Part shown: positions 12,601 to 22,277 of the stretch, piece after piece | Numbering within the stretch: the first letter of the stretch is position 1 | How the letters are laid out: each line of letters begins with the position of its first letter | Source: Gigantopelta aegis | Lineage: Eukaryota > Mollusca > Gastropoda > Neomphalida > Peltospiridae | DNA: 64,000 nt | Reading direction: 5' to 3' | Assembly (NCBI RefSeq): GCF_016097555.1 | Contig: NC_054706.1 | Span: forward strand, 27,610,282 to 27,674,281 | Notes under the pieces: generated by a model | Database searches by the model: none | Told to the model about the DNA's origin: nothing | Seen by the model: only the letters and a program-made list of their open reading frames with translations | Translations under genes and position numbers: made by a program

Positions 12601-15600
12601 GGTGGTCGAACAGCCTGGCGACGGCAGCGTAGATTATTGGCTCTCAGACGATTGCGTATGGTTTGATCAGACACTGAGTTCCAGTCGCAGTCCGCAGATT
12701 GTCACGTAATCGGCGTGCAGTGGTTGTGCGTTGACGTAGAGCCATATTGGTGATGTAGCGGTCCTCTCTATTTGTAGTGCTTCGGGGTCTTCCCGAACGT
12801 GGACGATTTCGAACAGAATTCGTTGCTTGGTACCGTTGCCACAGTCGGCCAACGACACCAAGTCTCAGAGCAACATTTCTTTGCGTATTGCCACCCTGAA
12901 GCCAAGCAATAGCCCTTCAACTGACTATCGAAGATCGAGGAAGTCGTATCATTGTCGAATTTGGAGTGTGCACCGTACACGAACGCAAGCTCCAATTATA
13001 CAGAAATTCAGCATTGGGAACATGGAATACACATGCAAAGCGTGCAAATGAAGCCCTTTGTGAAAAAGCAAGTTATGGGCACTTAGCAGACCTTTCGCTT
13101 TCGCCCTAATTTACGTGCAAATGTAAGCATGTTTTCGCCATTAGAACTAGTCGACAGTGTCAATGACAGTGGATTTTAATTCATTTATGGGTTGCTTAGA
13201 CCCACTTTCGTCAAAATGGAACAATACCATGCGTCACATTATGGTCTAGCTAATATAATTGACATTCAGAAAATAATGTCGAAAATATCGTCTGACCCTT
13301 AAATTCTTTTGAGTAGTATATATTGCTCTACATTATTATTTATATCCGATGGCAAATTAGTATTGATCTTACCACAGACAATATTGTCATCGCTCCAACG
13401 TCGGATCGACAGAGGCCCGCTGTAGGCAAAAAATAGATACATCTTTTTTTCTTAATTAAAACAAACTATGGATTTATTTACATGATTATAATTAATACCC
13501 GATGGTAAATTACTGTTGATGTAGTCACAGAAAATATCGTCATCGCCCTTACGTCGGGCCAACAGCGGACCGCTGCAGGAAAAAATTGCCGATGGTAGCC
13601 GCTCATGTCAGACCATTCGCCAACATCGGGCCGACGATGCATGCTTGCTGGGAAGCTATTGCAATACTGGATAGTTGATGCCTTTTCGCCAGTGAGACGC
13701 AGAAAACTAAAGCGGACGGGAAATTGCAAGGTGGGGTTGGCGCAGTGCCCCCTAAAACGGGCCAGCGAGAACACTGGATTTGTAACAAAACAACATTTTG
13801 CAGTCTCGTTCGAGTCTGATGATGACCAATTAGTAACATTCAAAATAAAGGCATGGTCAACTGACCGTGAAGCTTTGTTTTATTTTCAGGGCATTGAGGC
13901 ATTTGACTGAGGCATTATGGCAATTTGCCGCATGGCCGCCGTTAAATTCGAGCCCTGCCCTTCAATCCCCGCAAACCCCAATACAACACGACTCAGAACA
14001 AACCAAATACCCGAATCCCACACCTCCAATAAACGCTTTGTTGATTTGTATTTTTAGGTTCTCTCAATGCTTCTTCTTCTACATAGCGAGTACGGTTCCT
14101 GCAATCTGGATGTTGGAGATAGACAGAATCGATCGTTGCACCGAGATTTACCAAAGAGAAAATGGAACACAACTTGAAGAATTGCTAATAGCTATAAAAG
14201 GGGTAAATAAATACTAAAATCACATTTTAGTTATGTGAAGGTCGACGGCTTAACTCAACCACTTAAAAAGCAACACTCGCCGGGAAATGGGAATGGGAAC
14301 TGTATTAACGTGCCCACATCCAATGAAAGTTCAGGCACGCCCACCCCGGACTTAGCCTCTGACTTCGCCAGTGACCAATTCCGGGACAGGAGGGGGAGGG
14401 TAAGTTTGAGGTGGGTGGCATTTGGAAAAATTTAGCAAAGTTGAGAATAACCATGTCCGGTTAAAATTAAGACGAAACAAAAAATTTGACTCCTCATCCA
14501 AAGTTGAAGGTGATTGGAGCAATTTAGACGGACTGCCAAAAATAAAGGGTGCCAGACTATTTACAAAATAAAAAACAGTTTTTGAAATGGCGGCCAAAAC
14601 ATTTAAAGTCTGACAAAGTCCATACTCACGAAAGTGAGGGGGAGGCGTCTATGGTGTCCCTTCCTCCCTCCTTCAGACATGCGGACTTTGTGCAACGCAG
14701 TCTCCCTCAGCACGGCTGGTTAGTAACGGCTGGAAAGCTTCGTGCTTGGGCATGCTGATCATCTGGCGGACGTCCTCGGTGTTGGTCTTCACAAGCTGAG
14801 CAAAGCGTGATGGTAACTTGCCGGCCTGGAGTGACCACTGCTCAGCTTGCTGGATGTCCGGTACCGGCGGTTGCGACGGAGGGCCTGGCTTTGCTGGTTG
14901 GTCGCTTGGAGAAGCGGTTGCCTTCCATTTGGCAACGACCACAGATCAGGCCTGCGACTCGACGGCGGCACTCTTCCTATGCGGGGGTGTCTTCGCTGGA
15001 GTTGCTGGAACCGAAGTATTCGCAGGTGGTGGGGGCGATTCCATCAGCGCCTAGTTCACGTCCGCCCTTTGCCTGTCCGATGCTTGATCTGGCAGAGCTG
15101 GTGCAGCTGGTCTCGCTGGTGTATATCGGTGCTGGGGGTTCACAACGGAAGAGGACGCCGGCGGCAGTTGAGCTGCCTGTTTTATAATCTCTCAACTGGA
15201 CTAGGCAGATTTTATAATCGCTCAACTGGACTAGGCAGATTTTATAATCGCTCAACTGGACTAGGTAAATTTTATAATCGCTCAACTGGACTAGGTAAAT
15301 TTTATAATCGCTCAACTGGACTAGGTAGATTTTATAATCGCACAACTGGACTAGGTATATTTTATAATCGCACAACTGGACTAGGTATATTTTATAATCG
15401 CTCAACTGGACTAGGCAGATTTTATAATCGCTCAACTGGACTAGATAGATTTTATAATCGCACAATTGGACTAGGTAGATTTTATAATCGCTGAACTGGA
15501 CTAGGTAGATTTTATAATCGCACAATTGGACTAGTAGATTTTATAATCGCTCAACTGGACTAGGTAGATTTTATAATCACACGACTGGACTAGGTAGATT

Positions 15601-16671
15601 TTATAATTACACAACTGGACTAGGTAGATTTTATAATCGCTGAACTGGACTAGGTAGATTTTATAATTACACAACTGAACTAGGTAGATTTTATAATTGC
15701 ACAATTGGACTAGTAGATTTTATAATCGCTCAACTGGACTAGGTAGATTTTATAATTACACAACTGAACTAGGTAGATTTTATAATTGCTCAACTGGACT
15801 AGGTTGATTTTATAATTACACAACTGGACTAGGTAGATTTTATAATCGCTGAACTGGACTAGGTAGATTTTATAATTACACAACTGAACTAGGTAGATTT
15901 TATAATTGCACAATTGGACTAGTAGATTTTATAATCGCTCAACTGGACTAGGTAGATTTTATAATTACACAACTGAACTAGGTAGATTTTATAATTGCTC
16001 AACTGGACTAGGTTGATTTTATAATTACACAACTGAACTAGGTAGATTTTATAATTTAAAAAATTGACTAGTTAAGAGTTTAGCCCCATCTTACTTTAAC
16101 TTCTCTAATTGTATTTCAGGTGACCTTACCGTTTACTCTTGCACCTGACGTCTGGGTCTCCATCGTTGAACAAGGAATGCTGTTTCTGGTGATCTTAGGA
16201 AGGTTAATACTGCCAAGAGGTGAACTGTCTCGTAATGACATCGTACAACTTGTGTTCGTCTACCTCAGCATGGCATCGGACAATTCGGGTCTGTTCGTTC
16301 TCTTCGACGAGTCTCCCGTCAGGAAGGATAGAGAGTTGACATTCGCTATCCTTGGCATCTGGACTTTTAGCATGCTGCTTTATACAATAGGACTCGCGGT
16401 CACCGAAACGCCTGGCTATAGATTTCGTGCTTTGCTGGGTGTGTTCTTTCTGCAGGATCTTCCGTATTTGATCGTAAGATTGGTTGTTTTAGCAAAGTAC
16501 GCGTTGGCCAGTTACGTAGTTCTTCTTCCTATTCAAGAATATCTTTGTCACAATCCTGTTATTTTACAAACTCTACGCTTGGTGTGTCGAAGATACATTA
16601 TAATGCAACTGGCACTTATGTACGCTGTCATGGGCTTTACCACGATGACAGAATTCCGACAACGCGTTTGA
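3154..16671 (+). CDS. TMEM26: TMEM26-like multi-pass membrane protein, gene A (three exons)
   Basis: The coding exons are 3154-3347, 14058-14202 and 16120-16671. Phases fit: exon 1 ends TG, exon 2 supplies the G of Trp65, and exon 2 ends in phase 0 before GTG ACC. The conceptual product matches the order of conserved blocks I know from vertebrate TMEM26: an N-terminal LLxHS..YWRV block, a YKW-F junction, a VPAIWMLE block, LSRxxxxxLxFVxxxxASDNxxLF and a QDxPYLxVR block. Hydrophobic stretches suggest about eight membrane segments. A sequon (NGT) follows the third one. TMEM26 has no settled biochemical role. Near 16525-16535 the frame differs by 2 nt from paralogue B, so the last segment (FKNIFV in B and C) is replaced by an unrelated tail. 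Either gene A is decaying or the assembly has an error. Start chosen at the ATG aligned with gene B. Confidence 0.8.
3642..3820 (+). mobile_element. TTAA-targeted MITE, 5' half only (copy 1)
   Basis: Begins TTAAAGGGACATTCCTGAG and follows the family consensus through TTATCGACTAACAGAGAC and TAAACGTGTTTCTGGTCG, then stops before the middle of the element. The TTAA target and inverted ends point to a piggyBac-type non-autonomous element. It lies in intron 1 of gene A. The homologous segment at 48420 has TTAA without the element. Confidence 0.7.
3821..4418. other. Intron 1 of gene A, nothing recognised
   Basis: AT-rich sequence without a recognisable gene, repeat family or RNA. Short TACATGTA-like words recur but show no array. 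Confidence 0.5.
4419..4728 (-). mobile_element. Diverged tRNA-derived SINE, alternative tail
   Basis: On the minus strand the head ends in an ATCGATGCCCATCGG B-box region. The body shares GCTATCCTGTCTGGGATGG and AAAAGATCCCTTGCTACTAA with the SINE at 1129. The tail differs, reading through GTCACAATTACCAAATGTTTG to GTTAAACAAAACA. The many mismatches suggest an older insertion than the 1129 copy. Confidence 0.7.
4729..6007. other. Intron 1 of gene A, AT-rich
   Basis: No gene is seen. There is a pure G tract at about 5797-5817, and a CAGGGCTCGAA word at 5568 that also ends an unidentified repeat near 13965. Open frames here are short and lack family features. Confidence 0.5.
6571..6660. repeat. 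(TA)n microsatellite at Tc1 insertion site
   Basis: A run of about 45 TA units directly abuts the left end of the Tc1 element. A short TATATATA lies at its right end. Tc1 elements insert at TA dinucleotides. Confidence 0.9.
6661..8158 (+). mobile_element. Tc1-like transposon, copy 1, apparently complete
   Basis: The inverted ends are ATCTTCAAAATAAGAAACGC on the left and the complement of CTCTTCAAAAGAAGAAACGC on the right, flanked by TA. Length is 1498 bp and it holds an unbroken transposase gene. It is near-identical to the copy at 18641-20107. It sits inside the hAT element and inside intron 1 of gene A. Confidence 0.92.
6976..7983 (+). CDS. Tc1-family transposase (DD34E), intact frame
   Basis: The 335-residue protein starts MPRLSEPQRNNAIGRL. 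The N-terminal half carries the paired helix-turn-helix DNA-binding region, with STISRLWDRYQQHGS near residues 36-50 and the GRPR hook at about residue 60. The catalytic half has the triad aspartate in WFSDESRF, the second in FQHDNARPH, and the glutamate in PDLNPIEHLWDEL, with 34 residues between the last two. GGGSVMVW is also present. The length is the usual one for the family. The ATG at 6976 is chosen because family proteins start MPR-like; the frame is open 17 codons further upstream. The protein would cut and paste its own element at TA sites. All key residues are present, so activity cannot be excluded from sequence. Confidence 0.93.
   Translation: MPRLSEPQRNNAIGRLDAGESRTAVARAFHVSPSTISRLWDRYQQHGSTRDLPRSGRPRVTTPGQDRYIRVRHLRERLTTATSTAAAIPGLRRISDQTVRNRLREVGIRARRPVRGVILTLQHRRLRLQWCQIHRQWPQLRWRQVWFSDESRFLLRRHDGRCRVYRRRGERYAANCVQEVDRFGGGSVMVWAAISHTGRTDLVHVQGNLNAQGYIDQILRPHIVPVMANANAVFQHDNARPHTARLTTAFLQNNNINVLPWPSISPDLNPIEHLWDELDRRLRQRQPQPQTLPELAAALQAEWATIPRDVIHTLVASMGRRCQAVVNTRGGHTRY
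8529..9410 (-). pseudogene. hAT transposase C-terminal relic
   Basis: One frame on the minus strand runs from an ATG at 9408-9410 through FRLDCRQFL and LVRNLTCLSHKAILKDP to LSHGQADVERGFSV and ends with a Lys/Glu-rich coiled tail. ADVERGFS resembles the SAxVERxFS hallmark of the hAT dimerisation region. In-frame TAG codons occur at 9006-9008 and 8853-8855, so it is not translatable. The N-terminal BED finger and most of the catalytic domain are not seen. Confidence 0.65.
9693..9945. other. Intron 1 of gene A, nothing recognised
   Basis: AT-rich unique sequence directly downstream of the hAT element. Confidence 0.5.
9946..10182. mobile_element. Short MITE with inverted ends
   Basis: Ends are TTTCTGCCAGAGAG on the left and CTTTCTGGCAGAAA on the right, an inverted pair with one mismatch. 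Near each end is the word GCGCCATACCCAAA. A telomere-like TAACCCTAACCCTAA occurs inside at about 10063. No target duplication is clear and no coding capacity exists. Confidence 0.55.
10183..11250. other. Intron 1 of gene A, simple repeats
   Basis: Holds a three-copy 21-bp tandem repeat at about 10505-10570 (unit AATAAGGGGTTATGCTGGGAG) broken down here as AATAAGGGGT plus TATGCTGGGAG, and G-rich tracts at 10869-10890. Nothing else is recognised. Confidence 0.6.
11732..13316 (-). mobile_element. Tc1-like transposon of a second family, broken
   Basis: Inverted ends CTACTCAAAAGAATTTAAG at 11732 and its complement ending at 13316 are flanked by TA on both sides. Length is 1585 bp. It interrupts one unit of the 160-bp tandem array. 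The ends and the transposase differ from the 6661 family. Confidence 0.9.
11940..12950 (-). pseudogene. Tc1-family transposase, frameshifted
   Basis: The catalytic part is open from about 12674 to 11940: MSDQTIRNRLR, then FTDESRF (first Asp), GGGSVMVWGG, LQDDNARPH (second Asp) and PDLAPIEHAWDEL (Glu, 34 residues on). The DNA-binding part, with WLQGGNTQRN and the RPRSGRPR hook, lies in another frame at about 12690-12930. A frameshift near 12670 separates the two, and the helix-turn-helix region appears a few residues short. Translation of a working protein is therefore not expected. Confidence 0.85.
13592..14057 (+). other. End of intron 1 of gene A, partly shared with gene B
   Basis: From about 13970 to the exon 2 acceptor the sequence (AATCCCCGCAAACCC, ACACGACTCA, ACAAACCAAATACCCGAA) matches gene B at 41198-41500. 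It therefore dates from the duplication that made the two genes. A repeat end reading GAGCCCTG lies at 13962-13969, which is absent from B. Confidence 0.6.
14058..14202 (+). CDS. TMEM26: Gene A exon 2
   Basis: After TTTTTAG the first G completes Trp65. The exon encodes [23 protein letters not shown] and an NGT sequon, ending AIKG before GTAAAT. It is one codon longer than exon 2 of genes B and C (EELLIAIKG against EALIAIKG in B). Confidence 0.88.
14203..14640 (+). repeat. Intron 2 of gene A with dispersed ACGTGCCC repeat
   Basis: At about 14285-14400 the words TCAGGCACGCCCACCCCGGA, GCCTCTGAC and TCGCCAGT are shared, in inverted orientation, with 49660-49760. It ends in a G-rich tract in both copies. 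The element type is unknown. Confidence 0.55.
14640..15180 (-). other. GC-rich coding-like relic of unidentified element
   Basis: This block is far richer in G+C than its surroundings. On the minus strand it reads as Pro/Ala/Ser-rich protein followed by a more ordered stretch containing GKLPSRFAQLVKTNTEDV. A similar Pro/Ala-rich stretch occurs on the minus strand at 49930-50150, and both lie near the ACGTGCCC repeat. It is broken. I do not recognise the family; origin from a large mobile or virus-like element is possible but unproven. Confidence 0.4.
15180..16066 (+). repeat. 30-bp minisatellite in intron 2 of gene A
   Basis: Unit of 30 bp, CTCAACTGGACTAGGTAG plus ATTTTATAATCG, repeated about 29 times, with 29-bp variants toward the right. 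Alternation of CGCTCAACTGG and TTACACAACTG variants shows higher-order copying (roughly 5-unit blocks recur at 15540-15715, 15720-15920 and 15925 onward). The array stops about 50 bp before the exon 3 acceptor. A single inverted unit lies at 46799-46833. Confidence 0.95.
16120..16671 (+). CDS. TMEM26: Gene A exon 3, 3' end out of register with paralogues
   Basis: The acceptor TATTTCAG precedes GTG ACC. Conserved blocks in order are [47 protein letters not shown] and [20 protein letters not shown]. After ASYVVL the frame diverges. The sequence that would match [11 protein letters not shown] of gene B continues in another frame to a stop at 16601-16603, because gene A is 2 nt shorter in the 16520-16540 interval. 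The frame as read ends at 16671. Confidence 0.82.
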   Translation: MTLPFTLAPDVWVSIVEQGMLFLVILGRLILPRGELSRNDIVQLVFVYLSMASDNSGLFVLFDESPVRKDRELTFAILGIWTFSMLLYTIGLAVTETPGYRFRALLGVFFLQDLPYLIVRLVVLAKYALASYVVLLPIQEYLCHNPVILQTLRLVCRRYIIMQLALMYAVMGFTTMTEFRQRV

Positions 16672-16880
16672 TATGCCGTCATTTAGCCTCCTCTGTGGTG
16701 TTTTCGTTAATATATTATTAATAATTCCGTGTCTTCCATTATATTGAAACTGCGATATAAATAATTTAAAAAAAGAAACTTCAAATGAAAATGATGTCAT
16801 TGTCATTATTCTATTATTATTTCGTACCATTGTAATGTTTAACCCAGTAACCGTTTTGCAAAACCTTTATCTCTAGAACA
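16672..16880. other. 3' flank of gene A
   Basis: AT-rich sequence after the stop codon; no convincing AATAAA signal placed close to a GT-rich element was identified. Confidence 0.4.
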
Positions 16881-17268
16881 GCTCTTTACCATGTTATTGC
16901 GTTTTACTCATTTAAACGTGAATTAAAGTCAGAAAATCATCTTTGTAAGTGGTTTCAAAAGAATGCAAATGTAATATGTAAATTTAGAACATGTAATGTG
17001 AAACTTCTGATCAAAACTCGAAAATGGTATAATATACTTAGAAAAAAAACACCCGAATATGTCACAGATGTACTCTTAACGAAATTGGAGACGAATTTCA
17101 TTATATATTTAAATGTAATGATCCGTTATTATTAAATGTCATAAAAAGCATACCCGAGAAATATAGAAAACATCTTCATATAATTCATATCATGAACTGT
17201 TTAACAGTAGGCTACCAATTTTTATGTTATAAAGACATTGTGTCTGTTAATAAGAACAATATGTGAAA
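16880..17268 (+). pseudogene. LINE 3'-terminal relic
   Basis: A frame from about 17066 reads TLNEIGDEFHYIFKCND followed by a basic, aromatic-rich stretch and ends at a TGA near 17266. A Cys motif with GDEFHYxFKC is characteristic of the C-terminal tail downstream of reverse transcriptase in several animal non-LTR retrotransposons. Preceding sequence (IKTRKWYN) fits the same family in another frame. It is short and broken. Confidence 0.5.
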
Positions 17269-17640
17269 GTATGTACTCGTAAAACGTTCACGCATGTGCA
17301 GTTTTTATTTATGCGTGCGTGTGTGTGTTTCATTCTTTTCTTACACACCCGTTGGTGAGAACACCATGCGTTTTTTACGTGTGTTAACAACTTTAAGACA
17401 TACGACTGGCTGCTCCTAGGTGATGATGACCAGGTCACCAATGGCATACGCCCAATAAAACAACCGCACGATGGAAATTGATTAAACTGACGTATAGTTA
17501 ACCTGGCAATCGTGTGTCTGGTGAAGCGTAAGTCAGCTACAAGTGCAACGGCTGTAAATAACTTTCAGTCCAAAAAGATGTTAAAATTTGCTTAAAACCT
17601 GGGTTTATTTTAGAATATGTAAGAAATAGAATAATACATT
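17269..17640. other. Intergenic, nothing recognised
   Basis: Unique AT-rich sequence with a short TGCGTGCGTGTGTGTG run at 17312. No gene is seen. Confidence 0.45.
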
Positions 17641-17646
17641 CGTGTC

Positions 17647-17757
17647 CGTTAGATACCATTTATCTCACAACTTGTTCTTTACAGACGTATCAAACTCGCT
17701 TTCGCTCGTTAGATACATTTTAAAAACAACTCGTGAGATAAATTGTATCTAATGGCT
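17647..17757. mobile_element. Foldback MITE with about 31-bp arms
   Basis: The left arm TTAGATACCATTTATCTCAC and right arm GTGAGATAAATTGTATCTAA are inverted with few mismatches, and AACTTGTT/AACAACTCG extends the arms. Loop about 45 bp. No coding. Confidence 0.6.
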
Positions 17758-17758
17758 A

Positions 17759-18555
<797 letters not shown>

Positions 18556-18590
18556 GAAATTCTGTATATGTATATGTGTATGTGTATGTG

Positions 18591-18640
<50 letters not shown>
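18556..18640. repeat. (GTAT)n-(TA)n microsatellite
   Basis: TATGTG units grade into a (TA)n tract that directly abuts the Tc1 end at 18641. Confidence 0.95.
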
Positions 18641-18641
<1 letters not shown>

Positions 18642-20106
18642 TCTTCAAAAGAAGAAACGCAAAACCACATTGTCGTAACATTTGGAGAATTGATTTAATT
18701 ATTGAATGGTGAGTCCGATAATTACCAAATGTTGCAGGATTGTTCACAATTCACTCTAGTCCATTGTGAGTAAGTGATAGGACACACCACCAAGGTCAAG
18801 GTCATCTGGAGTCAATACCGGGTGTGGCCTCCGCGTGTGTTGAAAACTGCCTGGCACCGCCTGCCCATTGAAGCAACCAGAGTACGGATGACGTCCCGGG
18901 GGATGGTGGCCCAGCTCGGGCAGGGTCTGGGGCTGTGGTTGTCGCTGTCGGAGGCGTCGGTCCAACTCGTCCCATAGATGCTCAATTGGGTTCAAATCCG
19001 GTGATATCGATGGCCAAGGAAGGACATTAATGTTGTTCTGTAGGAAAGCCGCTGTGAGACGTGCTGTGTGAGGCCTGGCGTTGTCATGTTGGAACACTGC
19101 GTTGGCGTTGGCCATAACTGGAACGATGTGTGGCCGGAGGATCTGGTCAATGTAGCCCTGTGCATTCAGGTTGCCCTGCACGTGGACCAGGTCAGTTCTG
19201 CCAGTGTGTGAGATGGCTGCCCACACCATGACACTACCCCCGCCGAATCTGTCCACTTCCTGCACGCAGTTTGCCGCATAACGTTCACCACAACGCCTAT
19301 ACACGCGACATCTTCCATCATGACGTCGGAGCAGAAATCGGGACTCGTCACTGAACCACACCTGTCTCCATCGCAGTTGAGGCCATTGTCGATGAATCTG
19401 GCACCACTGCAGTCGGAGTCGACGGTGTTGTGGTGTTAAGATGACACCTCGAACTGGACGTCTGGCACGAATTCCTACCTCACGTAGGCGGTTCCGTATT
19501 GTCTGGTCGGATATCCTGCGCAAACCTGGTATTGCTGCGGTTGTGGAGGTGACAGTAGTCAATCGTTCCCGAAGATGGCGTACCCGGATGTAGCGGTCAT
19601 GCCCGGGGGTAGTGACCCGTGGTCGACCGGATCTAGGGAGGTCACGTGTTGATCCATGTTGCTGGTAACGGTCCCACAGTCTGGAGATGGTGCTTGGGGA
19701 CACTGGAATGCCCTGGCAACGGCCGTTCTGGATTCGCCTGCGTCTAGTCGGCCGATGGCATTGTTTCTCTGCGGTTTACTGAGACGTGGCATGTCCTGGA
19801 TTGTCAACTGTCGGCCAGATACAGAGGCCAGGCAAGCGAACACCCTGAACTTTTATACTGTCGGTGTTCATGTTGCACGTGCAGACAACGCACGTGCAGT
19901 GGTGACATGGTTTGCACGTGGCTGCGTTTTTGCGAATATTCACATTTTGGAACTTTATTGTACAGTAGCTGCGTTTTATCGAATGTAACCGTGGGAATGT
20001 GTTTGGGACATGCAATGACCTTATATTCACAAAGCATGAACCGGTAGGAAACATAAAATCGGAGTTATAACCCATTGGTACCCTTTTGCGTTTCTTTTTT
20101 TGAAGA

Positions 20107-20107
<1 letters not shown>
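18641..20107 (-). mobile_element. Tc1-like transposon, copy 2, broken
   Basis: Inverted ends CTCTTCAAAAGAAGAAACGC (18641) and its complement (ending 20107) lie between (TA)n tracts. Nearly identical to copy 1 on the opposite strand, so both moved recently on an evolutionary scale. Length is 1467 bp against 1498 in copy 1. Confidence 0.92.
18812..19792 (-). pseudogene. Tc1 transposase copy 2, with frame breaks
   Basis: Compared with copy 1 it has a 1-nt loss in GTTGCCAGGGCATTCCA-GTG (helix-turn-helix region, near 19704), loss of one Asn codon (so 33 rather than 34 residues between second Asp and Glu) and a 23-bp deletion after CTGCCCGAGCT near 18925. The deletion throws the last part out of frame. 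The first two breaks and the deletion make it non-functional, while the remaining sequence stays very close to copy 1. Confidence 0.88.

Positions 20108-20173
<66 letters not shown>
20108..20173. repeat. (TA)n microsatellite
   Basis: Pure TA tract between the Tc1 right end and the next element. Confidence 0.97.
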
Positions 20174-20177
<4 letters not shown>

Positions 20178-21458
20178 ATGAAATTTACCTTTCGGGTCCC
20201 TACGTCGGCTCCACTTGTAATGTAATTTACTTTTCGGGTCCCAATTTGGGGATCACGGGTTCGGCTACCCCTTTCGGTTGTAGACTTTTGCTGGTACTAA
20301 GAGTCTATTAATAATTATCTAGAAGGCCGAAATTACCATTTTAAACCAGACAGACTTGGCTAGCACAGAAAACCCAAACTAACAAACAGATTACACATTT
20401 ATTCGAGGGAGTACAAACAAATAACATATGTATGGTAGTCCTCCAAGATCCATATATGAATTGACTACCACTAAATAAATAAATTTACACCCACCTATCC
20501 ATACAAATAAATATTTATATTTAGGGACGTGTATGAATGTGTCGTGGATAATCCCGACAAAGAGAATATTCGCGGAATTAAATTTACATCTACAGGACAG
20601 CACCACCAAATAATTAGGCTCTACACCTTACCCATCCATGCCGGTGTACACGAACTCCGTTAAATCATATATATTGGATAGCCCCCTTCAAAGCTATTTT
20701 TAACCAAAACACCCTATTAAAGTAGTCGTTAATCCATATAATTAGGACTCACTTATTTGGGATGGGGTTACAAACCATCGACAATGACGAAGACCGCTTA
20801 TTAAAATCAACGAGATCCCAATTTAATCAGGTTTAATTTATTCAGACGGGTCGTCCATTCTCTAACTCAGCCAAAACCATTAAGCGGACAGTTCGTGCAC
20901 GGTAAAAACACGGAATTATATATGGGACAATTACGCCTTACACGTAACACGGGTCATTGCCCGACTCGCTTTACGTAGTTAATCTATAATTTTAATAACC
21001 GAAACTTATAAGATATACATTGGTTAAACGTATATTTAAATGGGCAGACAGCTAGGAATGGAAGCAAACATGTTTACATATATATATAATTCGAAAAACA
21101 ACAGCACACAAAAACTAACCTCACACAAAAACTAACCTCACACAAAAACAACCCGAGCGCAAGTGGGGATGAATAACGTGCGTCGAAAAATGATCTAACC
21201 TGACCAACCTGATTGGTTGATTCAGTCAGGCCACACTCTTGCACGGACTTCTGCCGACAACATTTAAAACGGTTGCACGACACTTATTGTATTATCCCTC
21301 GTAGCAATGAGAAAATAACGTTCCTGATATTCATAAGTGAGTAGAGTTACATCATTGTGTTAATGTAATTAGTAAGAGATATAATCAGAATCTTAACTGA
21401 ATATAATAACCAAAGAAAATATGAAAAGATAGACAGACTGAAAACCAGGAACGCTACA
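20174..21458 (+). mobile_element. Possible solo LTR (fossil)
   Basis: Runs from TGTAATG to GCTACA, giving TG..CA ends. It begins with a short internal tandem copy of TAATGAAATTTACCTTTCGGGTCC, read here as two versions of TTTCGGGTCC. It has AT-rich and CCAAT-like words and no coding capacity. Flanks are both TA-rich, so a target duplication cannot be judged. No internal region or second copy lies in this window. The reading is tentative; it could also be plain unique sequence between TA tracts. Confidence 0.3.
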
Positions 21459-22269
21459 TATATATGCCTATATATATATATATATATTGCCATGGCTGTC
21501 CAATAATTTTCTTAACCTGGACTTTTCTCAAGTAATTTTAATATTGGACAAAACAGAATATTTATTTTTACATTTAGTAGTAATTATTTGCATATTTGCT
21601 TGTATTCTGTAATGTCTGGAACTGCCATTTATTATAGTTATTGTTTAATGAAATTCTTAGTAGTGCAGTTTGTCGTGTTGCGCACTATAGACAAAAACGA
21701 AATTGTGTAACCAGTTATTAGCGATCGTTTGGATGCACAATGCGATCTACATTTGGTTGTATTTCAAAATAATATGTTTATAGTGTATGAAACTATGTTT
21801 GTAAATAGTTGCCGTAATTTATTTATGGGATATTAGTATATTACGATCCCTAAATCATGCATACAACAAGTTTTTTTTAAGATACTTTTTTATGACTTTT
21901 GTAATGTAAACTGAAGTAAATGGACTTAATGAGAAGAAAACACACAAAATGTAATACTATTTCATCACAAATCGTGTTCAGCATAGATGTAAACATGACA
22001 CGCCAATGGATATTCCAGAGAGCAATTTCGCAAGTTTGCAAAAAAGCGTCCCCTCGTCACCAAAGCAAGATATAATACTTTAACTAAAATCAGCACACTT
22101 TTCTTTGTTATCTTAACTAGTTATCCTCCATGTTTTAATGTGTTTGGTTAAACCGTGTATTTTTAAGTATTAAGCAAATGTATTACTCATCTGCCAAAAC
22201 TGTCCACAGTCGGGCACAGAAACACACAATGTTGGAAAATATTATAATGTTGTCACATACTGAAAATCA
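21459..22269. other. Intergenic, nothing recognised
   Basis: AT-rich sequence with a short (TA)n at 21470-21487. No gene or repeat family recognised. Confidence 0.45.
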
Positions 22270-22277
22270 CTTTACAA

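Larger units (their letters stand above)
11250..13592 (+). repeat. About 160-bp tandem repeat array, split by a Tc1-like element
   Basis: Five diverged units are marked by GATGGTAAATTA at about 11289, 11425 (variant), 11587, 13349 and 13502. Each is followed some 60 bp later by GGGCCAACAGCGGGCCGCTG or a variant. Without the 1.6-kb transposon the spacing is about 136-175 bp. Confidence 0.7.

Noticed and set aside
14847-15913. Open frames encoding regular repeats such as YNRSTGLGRF and DYKIYLVQL
   Set aside because: They translate the 30-bp noncoding minisatellite, whose length is a multiple of three.
15180-16066. CRISPR-like direct repeat array
   Set aside because: Units follow each other directly without unique spacers, and the context is a eukaryotic intron.
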